Shown one piece after another: positions 47,280 to 55,778 of a DNA stretch of 64,000 nucleotides. Position 1 is the first letter of the stretch, and every line of letters begins with the position of its first letter. The position numbers were made by a program, and so were the translations under genes. Origin of the DNA: JBMDXB01 sp048594885. GTDB taxonomy: Bacteria; Acidobacteriota; Vicinamibacteria; Vicinamibacterales; 2-12-FULL-66-21. Location of the stretch: positions 62,001-126,000 of the forward strand of contig JBMDXB010000150.1 in the NCBI GenBank assembly GCA_048594885.1, read 5' to 3'. The notes under the pieces were generated by a model. The model was not told the DNA's origin, did no database searches, and was given only the letters and a program-made list of their open reading frames with translations.

Positions 47280-48649
47280 GAGCGCTCCCCATCGTCTTTG
47301 CGTTCGTCGCGACGCTGGCGGGCCAGCCGTGGTTCAGCGACGTCTTTCCGCCAGAGGAGTACGCGGCACGCCGCGCGCGGGTCATGGAGCAGATCGGCGA
47401 CGGCATTGCCATGCTGCAGGGCGCGGCGGAGCGGCCGGCGGAGGCGCCGTTCCGGCAGAACAATCAGTTCTTCTACCTGACAGGCGTCGAGGTCCCGCGC
47501 GCGTTTCTCGTCATCGACGGACGGTCGAAGAACTCGACACTGTATCTCGCCGACAACAGCCGCCGCGCGCGCGCGATGGGCCCGCTTCTCGAACCCGGCG
47601 ACGAGGCGGTGAAGATCACTGGAGTCGAGGCGGCAGTGAAGCGCGACGAGCTCGACGCGGCGATTGCGGCGGCCGACGGACGGCCGATCTACACGCCGCA
47701 CCGGCCGGAAGTCCTCGGCAGCGGATCGGCGGGTGATGCGGCGGCGTGGCAGCGCGCGACGGCGTCCGACCCGTGGGACGGCCGTCCCTCGCGCGAGCAA
47801 GTGTTCATCGAGAAGATGAAGGTGAAGGCGCCGCGATCGGAGATCCGCGATCTCGATCCGATGCTCGACGCCCTGCGGTTCATCAAGTCGCCGCGCGAGG
47901 TCGCCGTCATCCGCGAGGCCACACGCATCACCGGGCTCGGCATCATCCAGGCGATGCGCGAGGCGCGGCCCGGCGTCCACGAGTACGAGCTGTTCGCCGC
48001 CGCCGAGTACATCTTCCGCAAGCACGGCGCGCAGGGCGCGGCCTACTTCCCGCTCTCCGCCACCGGCAAGAACACGATCTACTCGCACTACCACCGCGGC
48101 ACGGCGAAGCTCGCGGACGGCGACCTCGTGCAGTTCGACTACGCGCCCGACTGGAACTATTACGTCTCCGACGTGACGCGCGTCTTTCCCGCCAACGGCC
48201 GTTTCACACCGTGGCAGCGCGAGTGGTACACGATCTACCTTCGGCTCTATCGCGCGGTGTTGACGTCGATCCGGCCGCAGGCGACGATTCGAGAGGTGAT
48301 CGCCGACGCGGTAAAGAAGATGGATGCGGCGATGGCGGACTACAGGTTCACCGACCCGCGCATCAAGGAGGCCGCGACGAGATTCGTCGAGCGCTACCGC
48401 AGCAGCAAGGCGACGAGCCTCGGACACGCGATCGGCATGGAGGTCCACGACGTCGGCCGCCATGGCGAGCGGCTGCAGCCAGGCCAGACGTTCACGATCG
48501 AACCGGCCATGCAGATTCCGGAGCTCGGCCTGGCCATGCGGCTCGAGGACGCCCTGCTCGTCACCGAGAGTGGCGTCGAAAACATGTCAGCCTTCGTGCC
48601 CGTGGAGATCGAGGCAATCGAGAAGCTGATGCGGGAGAGCCGGGACTGA
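47276..48649 (+). CDS. Aminopeptidase P (M24) family protein, exported
   Basis: A 457-residue protein whose first residues (RALPIVFAFVATLAGQP) form a short signal peptide. The aminopeptidase P N-terminal domain (FRQNNQFFYLTGVEVPRAFL, in parts) is followed by the M24 fold: VQFDYAPDWNYYVSDVTRVF (ligand positions shifted to the Asp residues), LGHAIGMEVHD (His), FTIEPAM (Glu) and RLEDALLVTE (Glu). The aspartate ligand usually written VDxG is FDYAP here, still with one Asp. Translationally coupled to the preceding M24 gene. It ends in a REP palindrome that provides the TGA stop. Confidence 0.9.
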   Translation: MRALPIVFAFVATLAGQPWFSDVFPPEEYAARRARVMEQIGDGIAMLQGAAERPAEAPFRQNNQFFYLTGVEVPRAFLVIDGRSKNSTLYLADNSRRARAMGPLLEPGDEAVKITGVEAAVKRDELDAAIAAADGRPIYTPHRPEVLGSGSAGDAAAWQRATASDPWDGRPSREQVFIEKMKVKAPRSEIRDLDPMLDALRFIKSPREVAVIREATRITGLGIIQAMREARPGVHEYELFAAAEYIFRKHGAQGAAYFPLSATGKNTIYSHYHRGTAKLADGDLVQFDYAPDWNYYVSDVTRVFPANGRFTPWQREWYTIYLRLYRAVLTSIRPQATIREVIADAVKKMDAAMADYRFTDPRIKEAATRFVERYRSSKATSLGHAIGMEVHDVGRHGERLQPGQTFTIEPAMQIPELGLAMRLEDALLVTESGVENMSAFVPVEIEAIEKLMRESRD

Positions 48650-48662
48650 AGTCCCGCCCTAC
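48641..48662. repeat. REP-like palindrome at a convergent gene boundary
   Basis: CGGGACTGAAGTCCCG (48641-48656) followed by CC and CTAC (48659-48662). The TGA stop of the plus-strand aminopeptidase (48647-48649) is in its loop, and the CTAC foot supplies the TAG stop of the minus-strand VPS10 gene (48659-48661). Confidence 0.88.
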
Positions 48663-51600
48663 TCGGACCCTCGGGCTGGGATGAACACCTTCCCCGCCAT
48701 CGCCTTGTTGAACGCGGGAATCTCCTTCTGCAGCAGGTTGTCGTAGCCAGCCTTCGCCGCCGCCAAATCCTTCTCGATCTCCGCCAGCACCTGCAGTGAC
48801 GCGTCCGTCGGACGGTAGTCGGCGCCGCCGGCGACGTCTCCGGCCCCGGTGCCAACGACGCCACTCAGCCAGATCAGGTTCATGTAGACCTTGTAGGCCT
48901 CGACGTACCACTTGTCGTCGCTGTGCAGGTCCGTGCGTGAGAGCAGCTGAAGCTCGACGCCCATGATCTTGTGCTCGAGTTCGCGGAGCGCCTTCGCGAC
49001 GTCCGCCTTGGCCGCGTTCGCCGCGATCGCATCTTCGATCTGTTTCCGGATTGCTTCGACGCGGTTGATCATATCGACGGCCGCGTTCATGTCGTCGCGA
49101 ATCCGGATCTGCGTCTTCGTTGACCGAACGATGTCCTCATCGCTGGACGGAATCGCGGGATCCTTCAGGATCTCGAACGGCTTTGTCAGCGTGGCGCCGC
49201 CGGCGCGCAGACGCACCGTGTACTTGCCCGGCGCCGCGATCGGACCCGACCGCTGCGGCTGCTGAATACCCCAGTGCACGATCGGCCGGGTCGCTTGCCC
49301 CCTGAACCGCGGCTCTTCCCAGATGTGCGGGTTGTCCGGTGGCGTCGTCCGCAGCTCGACCTGCTTCGGTCCGTCGTAACGTAGATCCCACGTCGCTCGA
49401 TTGAGACCGGCACGCGCGGGCGCTGAGATGCGGCGGATCACCGCTCCGGAAGAATCCATCACGTCCAGCTCCACCGGCTCCGCCGGCGCCGGGTTGAGCG
49501 AGAAGAGGAACTCCGCCGACCCGCCGCGCGCCAGCCTGAACGCTGGCCGCGGCGCGTAGAGAAACGCTCCCGCTGTCGTCGTCACCTGGTCGGCCTGCTC
49601 GAGCCGCGTGATGTCGCCGAGGATGTACAGCCCGCGGCCGTAGGTCGACACGACGACGTCGTGGTGCTCCTTTTGTACGGCGATCCACGTGACCGGCGCG
49701 GCGGGAAGCCCTTCCTTGAACTGTGTCCATGTCTTCCCGTCGTTCACCGAGTAGTAGAACGCGTTGCCCGTGCCCGCGAAGAGCATCCCGCGGCGATTGG
49801 GGTTCTCCGCGAGCGAGAGCGCGTACGCGAGCGGATGCCGCTTCGGCAGCGCGTCGCTGATCTTCGTCCACGTCTTTCCGAAGTCCGCGGTCTTGTAGAT
49901 GAACGGATCGCGGTTGTCCATCAGGTGGTAGTCGACGACGACGTAGGTGGTGGCGGGGTCGAAGTGGGACGGCTCGATCTTCGTGATGGTGCCCCACGCG
50001 GGCATGCCCGTGACGTTCTTCGTCACGTCGGTCCACGTCTTGCCGCCGTCGCGCGTGTGCCAGATCTTCCCGTCGTTGGTGCCCGCCCAGATGAGTCCTT
50101 TCTGGATCGGCGACGGCGCGATCGCGTAGACGACTTCGCCGTAGAACTGTCCGAGGTTGTCGCCAATCACGCCGCCTGAAAAGACGATGCGCGAGGGATC
50201 CTGCGTCGACAGATCCGGGCTGATGACGTCCCATGATTGGCCGCCGTTGGACGACTTGAGAATCACCTGGCAGCCGTAATAGACCGTGTCCTCCTCGAAT
50301 GGATCCGTCGCCAGCGGCGGCGTCCAGTGACAGCGGTACTTCAGCCCGACCGGCTCGTGGTCCAGCGTGTGCTTCCACGGCGAGACCGAGCGCGCCCTCC
50401 GCGTACGATGGTCGTAGCGCGTGACCTCGTTGCCATAGCAGCTCGCCCAGATGATGTCGGGATCGCGCGGGTTCGGGATCGTGAATCCGGACTCGCAGCC
50501 GCCGATGCTCGTGTCCCACGCAGTTCCGCCACCGCGACCGCCGCGTCCGCCGCCACGGCCACCGCGCCCGGCGGCGCCGCCGGCCGGCTGCGGCGAATAC
50601 GACGGTACGTTGGTCACCGGCACCGGCGAATCCGCCGGCCCGCGCATGGTCCCGTCGTCCTGACGGTTGCTGTAGATCCAGTACGGCACGCGGTGGTCGA
50701 CCGCCACGTGGTACATCTGGCCAATCGGCAGCACGATCGACCTAAAGCTCTCGCCGTGGTTCGTGGTGATGCCCATGCCGCCGTCGCCCGTGGCGGCCCA
50801 GTGGTTCGGATCCTTCGGATCCATCCAGATGTCGTGACAGTCGCCGCAGCCGCCGCCGGTGATCGGGAACGTGCGACCGCCGTCAGTCGATCGGTGGAAG
50901 CTGCTGTTGGCGACGAGCACTTCGTCCGCGTTCGCCGGGTTGACGGCGACGCGGATGTAATAGCCGGCGCGCCCAATCAGCCGGCGATCCCAGCTCACGA
51001 CGCGCCACGAGTCGCCGGCATCGTCCGACCGCCACAGCGATCCCTGATTGGCCGTCTGAATCAGCGCATACATGCGCTTCGAGTCGGACGGCGCGATGGC
51101 GACGTCGATCTTGCCGACGTCCGGCTTCGGCATGCCGTTCGAGACCCTCGTCCACTTCGAGCCGCCGTCGCGCGAGATGTGGACGCCGCTGCCCGGTCCC
51201 CCGCTGAACATGCCCCACGTGTGCATCACGACGTGCCAGGTGCCGGCGATGAGCACGTTCGGATCCTTCGCATCCATCGCGATGCCGGAACAGCCGGTGT
51301 CCGCGTTGACGAACAGCACGCGCTCCCACGTCCCGCCACCGTTCGTGCTGCGGAAGACGCCGCGCTCCTCCTGCGGGCCGGTCACGCGGCCGAGCGCGCA
51401 GGCGAACACGATGTCGGGATTCGTGGGATGAACGAGGATGCGGCCGATGCGCCCCGTCTCGCGCAGGCCCACGTGCTTCCACGTGGCGCCGCCGTCGGTC
51501 GACTTGTAGATGCCGTCGCCCATGACGTCGGTCGGCCGGATCACCCACGCCTCGCCGGTACCGGCCCACACGATCTTCGGATCCGACGGCGCAACAGCGA

Positions 51601-51676
51601 GGGCGCCGATCGCCTGCACCGGCTGATCGTCGAAGATCGGCGCGAACGTTGCTCCGCCGTCAGTCGTCTTCCACAC
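48659..51676 (-). pseudogene. VPS10/sortilin-type BNR-repeat protein, N-terminus missing
   Basis: An open frame of 1005 residues with many BNR/Asp-box repeats (VWKTTDGGATF, IYKSTDGGATWKHVG, STDGGRTFPITGG, HTRDGGKTWTDVT, SVNDGKTWTQFKEG) forming a ten-bladed VPS10-like propeller, then a beta-sandwich tail and helical C-terminus (about 800-1005). This family is exported in Acidobacteriota and Bacteroidetes as a presumed glycosidase-like or peptidase-associated protein. Normally a signal peptide and about 60-90 residues (with an RxIGPxxGGR-like motif) precede the first VWKTTDGG. Here the frame starts directly at that motif (GTG 51676), fused out of frame to another truncated gene, so it is probably not exported or not translated. 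Confidence 0.78.
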
Positions 51677-52014
51677 GCTCCGGTGTAATCGCGCTTTTGA
51701 TACCGGCGCATCGCCATCGCGAACGGCTCGCCCGACTCCTCGAGCCGGCGGATGTACGGCGGCGCCACGACGCTCGCGAGCGCTGGCAGTGAGGACGGAA
51801 GCAACCTGGCTGCGCGACCTTCGCCCGGATCACGCGACATGTCGCGCTGCAAGCCGATCGTGACGAGCAGGACGCCGAGGCACGATGCCACCATGCGGCG
51901 GCGCCAGCGCCGGCGTGCCGCCGCGCGCGAGCGAGCCAGCGCCCGACGCGACAGCGCGAGCCGCTCCTCCGGCGCGAGCTGACGGTCCGGGGGGGTCACC
52001 GCAACGGCGCACAT
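51677..52014 (-). pseudogene. Truncated membrane protein, 5' part only
   Basis: The frame from the ATG at 52014 encodes a charged N-terminus (LAPEERLALSRRALAR), one transmembrane helix (about residues 42-56, MVASCLGVLLVTIGL), and a periplasmic start with YIRRLEESGEPFAMAMRRY that resembles the first helix of a TPR-like region. After about 51680 the frame runs into the VPS10 gene in the wrong register (nonsense Arg/Ser-rich residues to 51541). A deletion seems to have joined the 5' part of this gene to the VPS10 gene lacking its start. Such membrane-plus-TPR proteins often partner sigma factors; none is visible here. Confidence 0.6.
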
Positions 52015-52109
52015 GGTTGCCTGCGCTGATTATCGACCCGTACGCAAAAAACACGGCGGCGCATGAACGGAACATTCGCCGCCGAAAAGATACGCGAACC
52101 GCGCGCCAG

Positions 52110-53087
52110 CTACTGCTGCGCGACCGTGCACGCAACCCCGTGTGCGATCACGTAGGACGACGCAGGCGCCGCGACCGTGTAGGTGTCGGACGTCGCCGCG
52201 TCGAGCGAGTGCTGGTACGGAACTGGCCCGGCGAGACGGTGAACACCATCTTGTTACCCTGCTTGACCGTCGGGTACATCTGCGAGCCGACGTAGCGGTG
52301 CGTCTCGTTGAAGAACCAGCCCGGCTTCCCTTCGTAGGTCACGGTCGCCGACGAGCCGTCGTGATCGATCGTCAGGTAGCCCTTGGTGATGTCGCTCTGG
52401 CCCGCGCCCGCGTAGATGTCGAGCACATAGCGGCCGGCGGTGTACGGCCCGTTCGACCAGCCCAGCGGCTGAAGCCGTAGTCGAGGAAGCTGGCGTTGGC
52501 GTTAGCGTCATACGCGAAGGCCGTGTTGCACGACGGCCCGGCCGGGAATGCGTTCTCCACCGAGCAGAGGCAGGTGAGCGTCACGGTGCTGAACGTCGCC
52601 CAGTTGCCCTTCGCGGTGAGGCGGCTGCCTTCCGACCAGCCCGTCTCGGTCTGGCCCACACGCTTGCGAAGCGCCGCATGCGCCGCGACGCAGTAGATGC
52701 TGTCGTCGCCCGGGCACGAGAAATTGAGCTCGGGACTCGAGAGCGGAATCGAGAACGTGTGCGTCGTCGCGCCGCCGAACGCCGCTTTGTGCGGGAATTT
52801 GCCCGGTGTGGGATTCCAGGAGGTGGTTTGTGGAAGCTCGCCGATCCTCGATCCCACCCAGAGCTGCGCTTCCGTCAGCTCCCAGCCGTCCCTGGTGGCA
52901 TACGTGATCCGAAGGGCGTCCCCTCGATGGTTGCCGAAACCGTCCCCGCGTCGATGTGCTGACCCGCGTACAGCACGTACTGGCCCGTGCCGGCTACGGT
53001 GGGAAGACACTCGGCGCCGGCCGCTGCCGGCGCACATACTGCGAAGGCAGCCGCGCAGGCTGCCGCCATTCTCCGAGCTGGAGTCAT
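52110..53087 (-). pseudogene. Secreted two-domain protein with three frameshifts
   Basis: Joining frames gives one protein. The start MTPARRMAAACAAAFAVCAP is a signal peptide (ATG 53087, site AGGAGAG). After a switch near 52920, ALRITYATRDGWELTEAQLW, TTHTFSIPL and YCVAAHAALRK follow. After a switch near 52470 come WSNGPYTAGRYVLDIYAGAG and GKPGWFFNETHRYVG, and after a switch near 52213 YQHSLDAATSDTYTVAAPA and VIAHGVACTVAQQ, ending at TAG 52110. The two halves repeat one module (GW...TE or ETH...VG, ending in AHA or AHG), so the intact protein had two copies of an unnamed beta-rich domain. Three frame changes mean decay or sequence errors. Confidence 0.7.
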
Positions 53088-53228
53088 GAACGTCTCTCTC
53101 CTAAAAAAGTTGTGAGAACACGTCCGCGCGCGCACTGGTGACAGAACTGAGATGGATCTTTCAGTTTTGTCGCACGAATGGCCGTTTCAGTCGGTCTGGC
53201 AGACTCTCACGCAATCCATATGCCTCGA

Positions 53229-53262
53229 TGTAACACTTTGTAACGGTTGCTCGCGTGTTACA
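53229..53262. promoter_or_regulatory. Inverted repeat upstream of lacI-like gene (possible autoregulatory operator)
   Basis: TGTAACAC (53229-53236) and GTGTTACA (53255-53262) form an 8-bp inverted repeat with 18 bp between, and a further TGTAACGGTT begins at 53239. The TGTAA / TTACA ends match those of the TonB receptor operators. The site lies 31 nt upstream of the LacI start codon, a usual place for autoregulation. Confidence 0.45.
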
Positions 53263-53293
53263 TGCGACCGGTGGTACACTCGGTGAGCTCAGC

Positions 53294-54304
53294 ATGAACA
53301 TCGCCGAGATCGCCCGCCGTGCGAACGTGTCGACGGCGACCGTGTCGCGCACCATCAATCAGAGCGGCCCCGTGAAGGCGGCCACCGCGCGCAAGGTGTG
53401 GCGCGTGGTCTCCGAGTTGAATTACTTCCCGAACAGTCACGCGCGCGCGCTCGTCTCCGGCCGCAGCCGTCTGCTCGGCCTGATCGTCTCTGATATCAGC
53501 AACCCGTTCTTCTCCGAGCTGATTCGCAGCTTCGACGCAATGGCCGCGCAGCAGCAGTACGACGTCCTCATCACGAGCACCGACTACGAGACGAACCGGA
53601 TGACGGCGACGCTGCGCCGGATGATGGAGCGCAAAGTCGACGGCGTCGCGCTCATGACGTCGGAGATGGACGTCGGCCTGATTCGCGAGCTCTCCCGGCG
53701 CGGCGTGCCGATCGTGTTCATGGACGTCGGCCAGATGGGGCCGCGCATGAGCCACGTCCTCATCGACTACGGCAACGGCATCATGCAGGCGGTCGAACAC
53801 GTCGTCTCGCTCGGCCACCGCAACGTCGCGTTCATCAGCGGACCGCTGGACCTGCACTCCGCGCGCACGCGCCGGCAGGCGTTCATCGACGGCATGCGGC
53901 GGACCGCCGTCCTGCCCGATCGCAGGATGCTGCGCGAGGGCACGCACACGGCGGAGGGGGGCTATCGCGAGATGGCGGCGCTGCTGCGGCTGGGGAAACG
54001 GCCGACCGCCGTCGTCGCGTCGAACGACTGGACGGCGATCGGCGCGCTGCACGCGGTCCACGCCGCGGGGCTGCGTGTCCCCGACGACATCTCGCTCGTC
54101 GGGTTCGACGACATCCCGCTCGTCAGCTACACGACGCCGGCGCTGACGACCGTGCGGATGTCCGCGGCCGACGTCGGCGGCACCGCGTTCGAGGCGCTGT
54201 TCCGGCTGATTGGCGGCGAGCGCCACGAAGGCGACGTCTACCAGATCCCGACCAAGCTCGTCGTCCGCGCCTCGACCGCGCGCGCGAAGGGGGTCAGGTC
54301 TTGA
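53294..54304 (+). CDS. LacI family transcriptional regulator
   Basis: A 336-residue regulator from the ATG at 53294. The DNA-binding domain is at residues 1-55 (MNIAEIARRANVSTATVSRT, hinge helix near FPNSHARALVSGRS). The periplasmic-binding-protein-like sensor domain follows (GLIVSDISNPFFSELIRSF, FISGPLDLHSARTRRQAF, VVASNDWTAIGALHAVHAAG, LVGFDDIPLVSYTTPALTT). It probably senses a pentose and controls the araB-araD-HAD operon and the two TonB receptor genes, whose upstream regions hold LacI-type palindromes. The last residues KGVRS and the TGA stop come from a large hairpin repeat (54289-54370). Confidence 0.93.
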   Translation: MNIAEIARRANVSTATVSRTINQSGPVKAATARKVWRVVSELNYFPNSHARALVSGRSRLLGLIVSDISNPFFSELIRSFDAMAAQQQYDVLITSTDYETNRMTATLRRMMERKVDGVALMTSEMDVGLIRELSRRGVPIVFMDVGQMGPRMSHVLIDYGNGIMQAVEHVVSLGHRNVAFISGPLDLHSARTRRQAFIDGMRRTAVLPDRRMLREGTHTAEGGYREMAALLRLGKRPTAVVASNDWTAIGALHAVHAAGLRVPDDISLVGFDDIPLVSYTTPALTTVRMSAADVGGTAFEALFRLIGGERHEGDVYQIPTKLVVRASTARAKGVRS

Positions 54305-54370
54305 ATTATCACTTCTTCACGGTTTCGGGACGCTGATCGTCAAAAAGTGATAATTCAAGACCTGACCCCC
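54289..54370. repeat. 26-bp-arm inverted repeat (REP/MITE-like) between convergent genes
   Basis: Left arm 54289-54314 begins GGGGGTCAGGTCTTG and continues to ATTATCACTT; the right arm (54345-54370) is its exact reverse complement over 26 bp, with further partial pairing, around a 30-bp centre. Both flanking genes end inside it: LacI at TGA 54302-54304 in the left arm, the HAD gene at its mirror position (54355-54357) in the right arm. Both proteins therefore finish GVRS. The sequence is AT-richer than its surroundings and unlike the other REPs here. Confidence 0.9.
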
Positions 54371-55008
54371 ACCAATCGGTCGAAGGTATCGTCGGCGAGA
54401 TCCGCCAGCGATCTGACGAAGACGTCCGCGTCCAGCACCGCCGTCCGGCTGACGCCAATCGATCGCATGCCGGCGCGCCGCGCGGCTTCGACTCCGGCAG
54501 CGGCATCCTCGACGACGATGCAGCGGTGCGGCGGAACGCCGACGCGTTCGGCCGCTTTGAGGAACACCTGGGGATCCGGCTTCCCCGCCGTCACGTCTTC
54601 GGCCGAGACGATGGCGTCGAAATCGCCCGACAGCCCGAGGACGCCGAGCATCACTTCGACGTTCGCGCGCGGTGCCGACGACGCGATCGCCTGTTTCCAT
54701 CCGCGCTCGTGCAGGCGCTCCGCCCACTCGCGCGCGCCGGGGAGCGGCGTCAGTCCTCGTTCGCGCGCCAGGCGGCGGTACTCCTCCTCCTTGGCGTCGC
54801 CGATGCGCTGAATGCGTGTCGGATCAGCGTCCGCGCCAAGCCAGCCGCGCAGGATACGATCGTTCTTCTGCCCGAAACTGTCGAGGAACTGCTCGTAGGT
54901 GACGGACACACCCTCGGCCGCCAGCGTGTCGCGCCAGGAGAGCCAGTGAGACTCCTCGGAATCGACGAGCGTCCCGTCGAGATCCCAGAGAACGGCGCGC
55001 TCGATCAT
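54355..55008 (-). CDS. HAD-superfamily sugar phosphatase / beta-phosphoglucomutase-like
   Basis: A 217-residue HAD subfamily IA protein from the ATG at 55008, which overlaps the araD stop by 4 nt. Motif I is LWDLDGTLVDSEE (nucleophile Asp and general acid Asp), motif II IASSAPR, motif III Lys in GKPDPQVFLKAAE, and motif IV VVEDAAAGVEAA. The helical cap lies at about residues 17-85. It probably dephosphorylates or isomerises a sugar phosphate linked to the pentose pathway encoded next to it. Ends in the large inverted repeat. Confidence 0.9.
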   Translation of the reverse strand: MIERAVLWDLDGTLVDSEESHWLSWRDTLAAEGVSVTYEQFLDSFGQKNDRILRGWLGADADPTRIQRIGDAKEEEYRRLARERGLTPLPGAREWAERLHERGWKQAIASSAPRANVEVMLGVLGLSGDFDAIVSAEDVTAGKPDPQVFLKAAERVGVPPHRCIVVEDAAAGVEAARRAGMRSIGVSRTAVLDADVFVRSLADLADDTFDRLVGVRS

Positions 55009-55706
55009 TTCTGCCCGTAGTAGGCCTGCGCGCCGTGCTTCCGCTCGAAGTGCTTGTCGATCAGGAACTCGTCCGGGCGGGGCGCGTCGGGCGCGATCGT
55101 GCGCACGCGCCACTCGAGGCGCGCCAGGTACTCGAGCACACGAGCGTGCTCGATGGCTTTCGCGGTGTCCGGTCCCCAGGCAAACGGACCGTGATTCGCA
55201 ACCAGCACTGCCGAGACCGCTGACGGCGAGACCTTGCCCTTGCGGAACGTCTCGACGATCACGAGGCCGGTGTTCTTCTCGTAGTCCTGCTCGACTTCTT
55301 CGCGCCGCATCGGCCGCGTCACCGGCACGTCTCCGTGAAAGTAGTCCGCGTGCGTCGTCCCCATGCACCGCACCGGCAGCCTCGCCTGCGCGAGCATGGT
55401 CGCGTACTCGGAGTGCGTGTGCACGATCGCGCCGCAGCCCGCGAAGGCGCGATAGAGCTCGAGATGCGTCGGGGTGTCGGAGGACGGCCGCAGCGTGCTG
55501 TCGATCACCTCGCCCGTCTGCAGCGACACCGGGACGATGTGCTCGGGCGCGAGGTCGCCGTAGGGGACGCCGCTCGGCTTGATGGCGAGCACACCGGCCG
55601 CGCGATCGGCCGCCGAGAGGTTGCCGAACGTGCCCATCACGAGCCCGCTCTGCGCGAGCTCCATGTTCGCGGCATAGACGGTTTGACGAAGTTCTTTGAA
55701 GTTCAC
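55005..55706 (-). CDS. araD: L-ribulose-5-phosphate 4-epimerase
   Basis: A 233-residue class II aldolase-family protein read from a GTG at 55706 (VNFKELRQTVYAANMEL). Key motifs: GTFGNLSAADR, the substrate loop IKPSGVPYGDL, SSDTPTHLELYRAF, the metal-binding IVHTHSEYATML (two His), GTTHADYFHGDVP, and VLVANHGPFAWG with the third His. This is the AraD pattern; it interconverts L-ribulose-5-phosphate and D-xylulose-5-phosphate. It lies between araB and the HAD gene, separated from araB by a REP pair. No araA was found in the window. Confidence 0.93.
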   Translation of the reverse strand: MNFKELRQTVYAANMELAQSGLVMGTFGNLSAADRAAGVLAIKPSGVPYGDLAPEHIVPVSLQTGEVIDSTLRPSSDTPTHLELYRAFAGCGAIVHTHSEYATMLAQARLPVRCMGTTHADYFHGDVPVTRPMRREEVEQDYEKNTGLVIVETFRKGKVSPSAVSAVLVANHGPFAWGPDTAKAIEHARVLEYLARLEWRVRTIAPDAPRPDEFLIDKHFERKHGAQAYYGQK

Positions 55707-55724
55707 ATCAGTTCGTGCATCAGC

Positions 55725-55778
55725 GTAGGGGCGGAGCTTGCTCCGCCCGGGTTCGCACCGGCCAAGGCCGGTCCCTAC
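55725..55778. repeat. BIME: two REP hairpins between araB and araD
   Basis: GTAG (55725-55728), then the palindrome GGGCGGAGCTTGCTCCGCCC (55729-55748), a short spacer, the palindrome ACCGGCC-AA-GGCCGGT (55757-55772), CC and CTAC (55775-55778). GTAG at one foot and CTAC at the other make a head-to-head REP pair. The CTAC supplies the TAG stop of araB (55775-55777). It lies within the probable araB-araD transcript. Confidence 0.92.
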
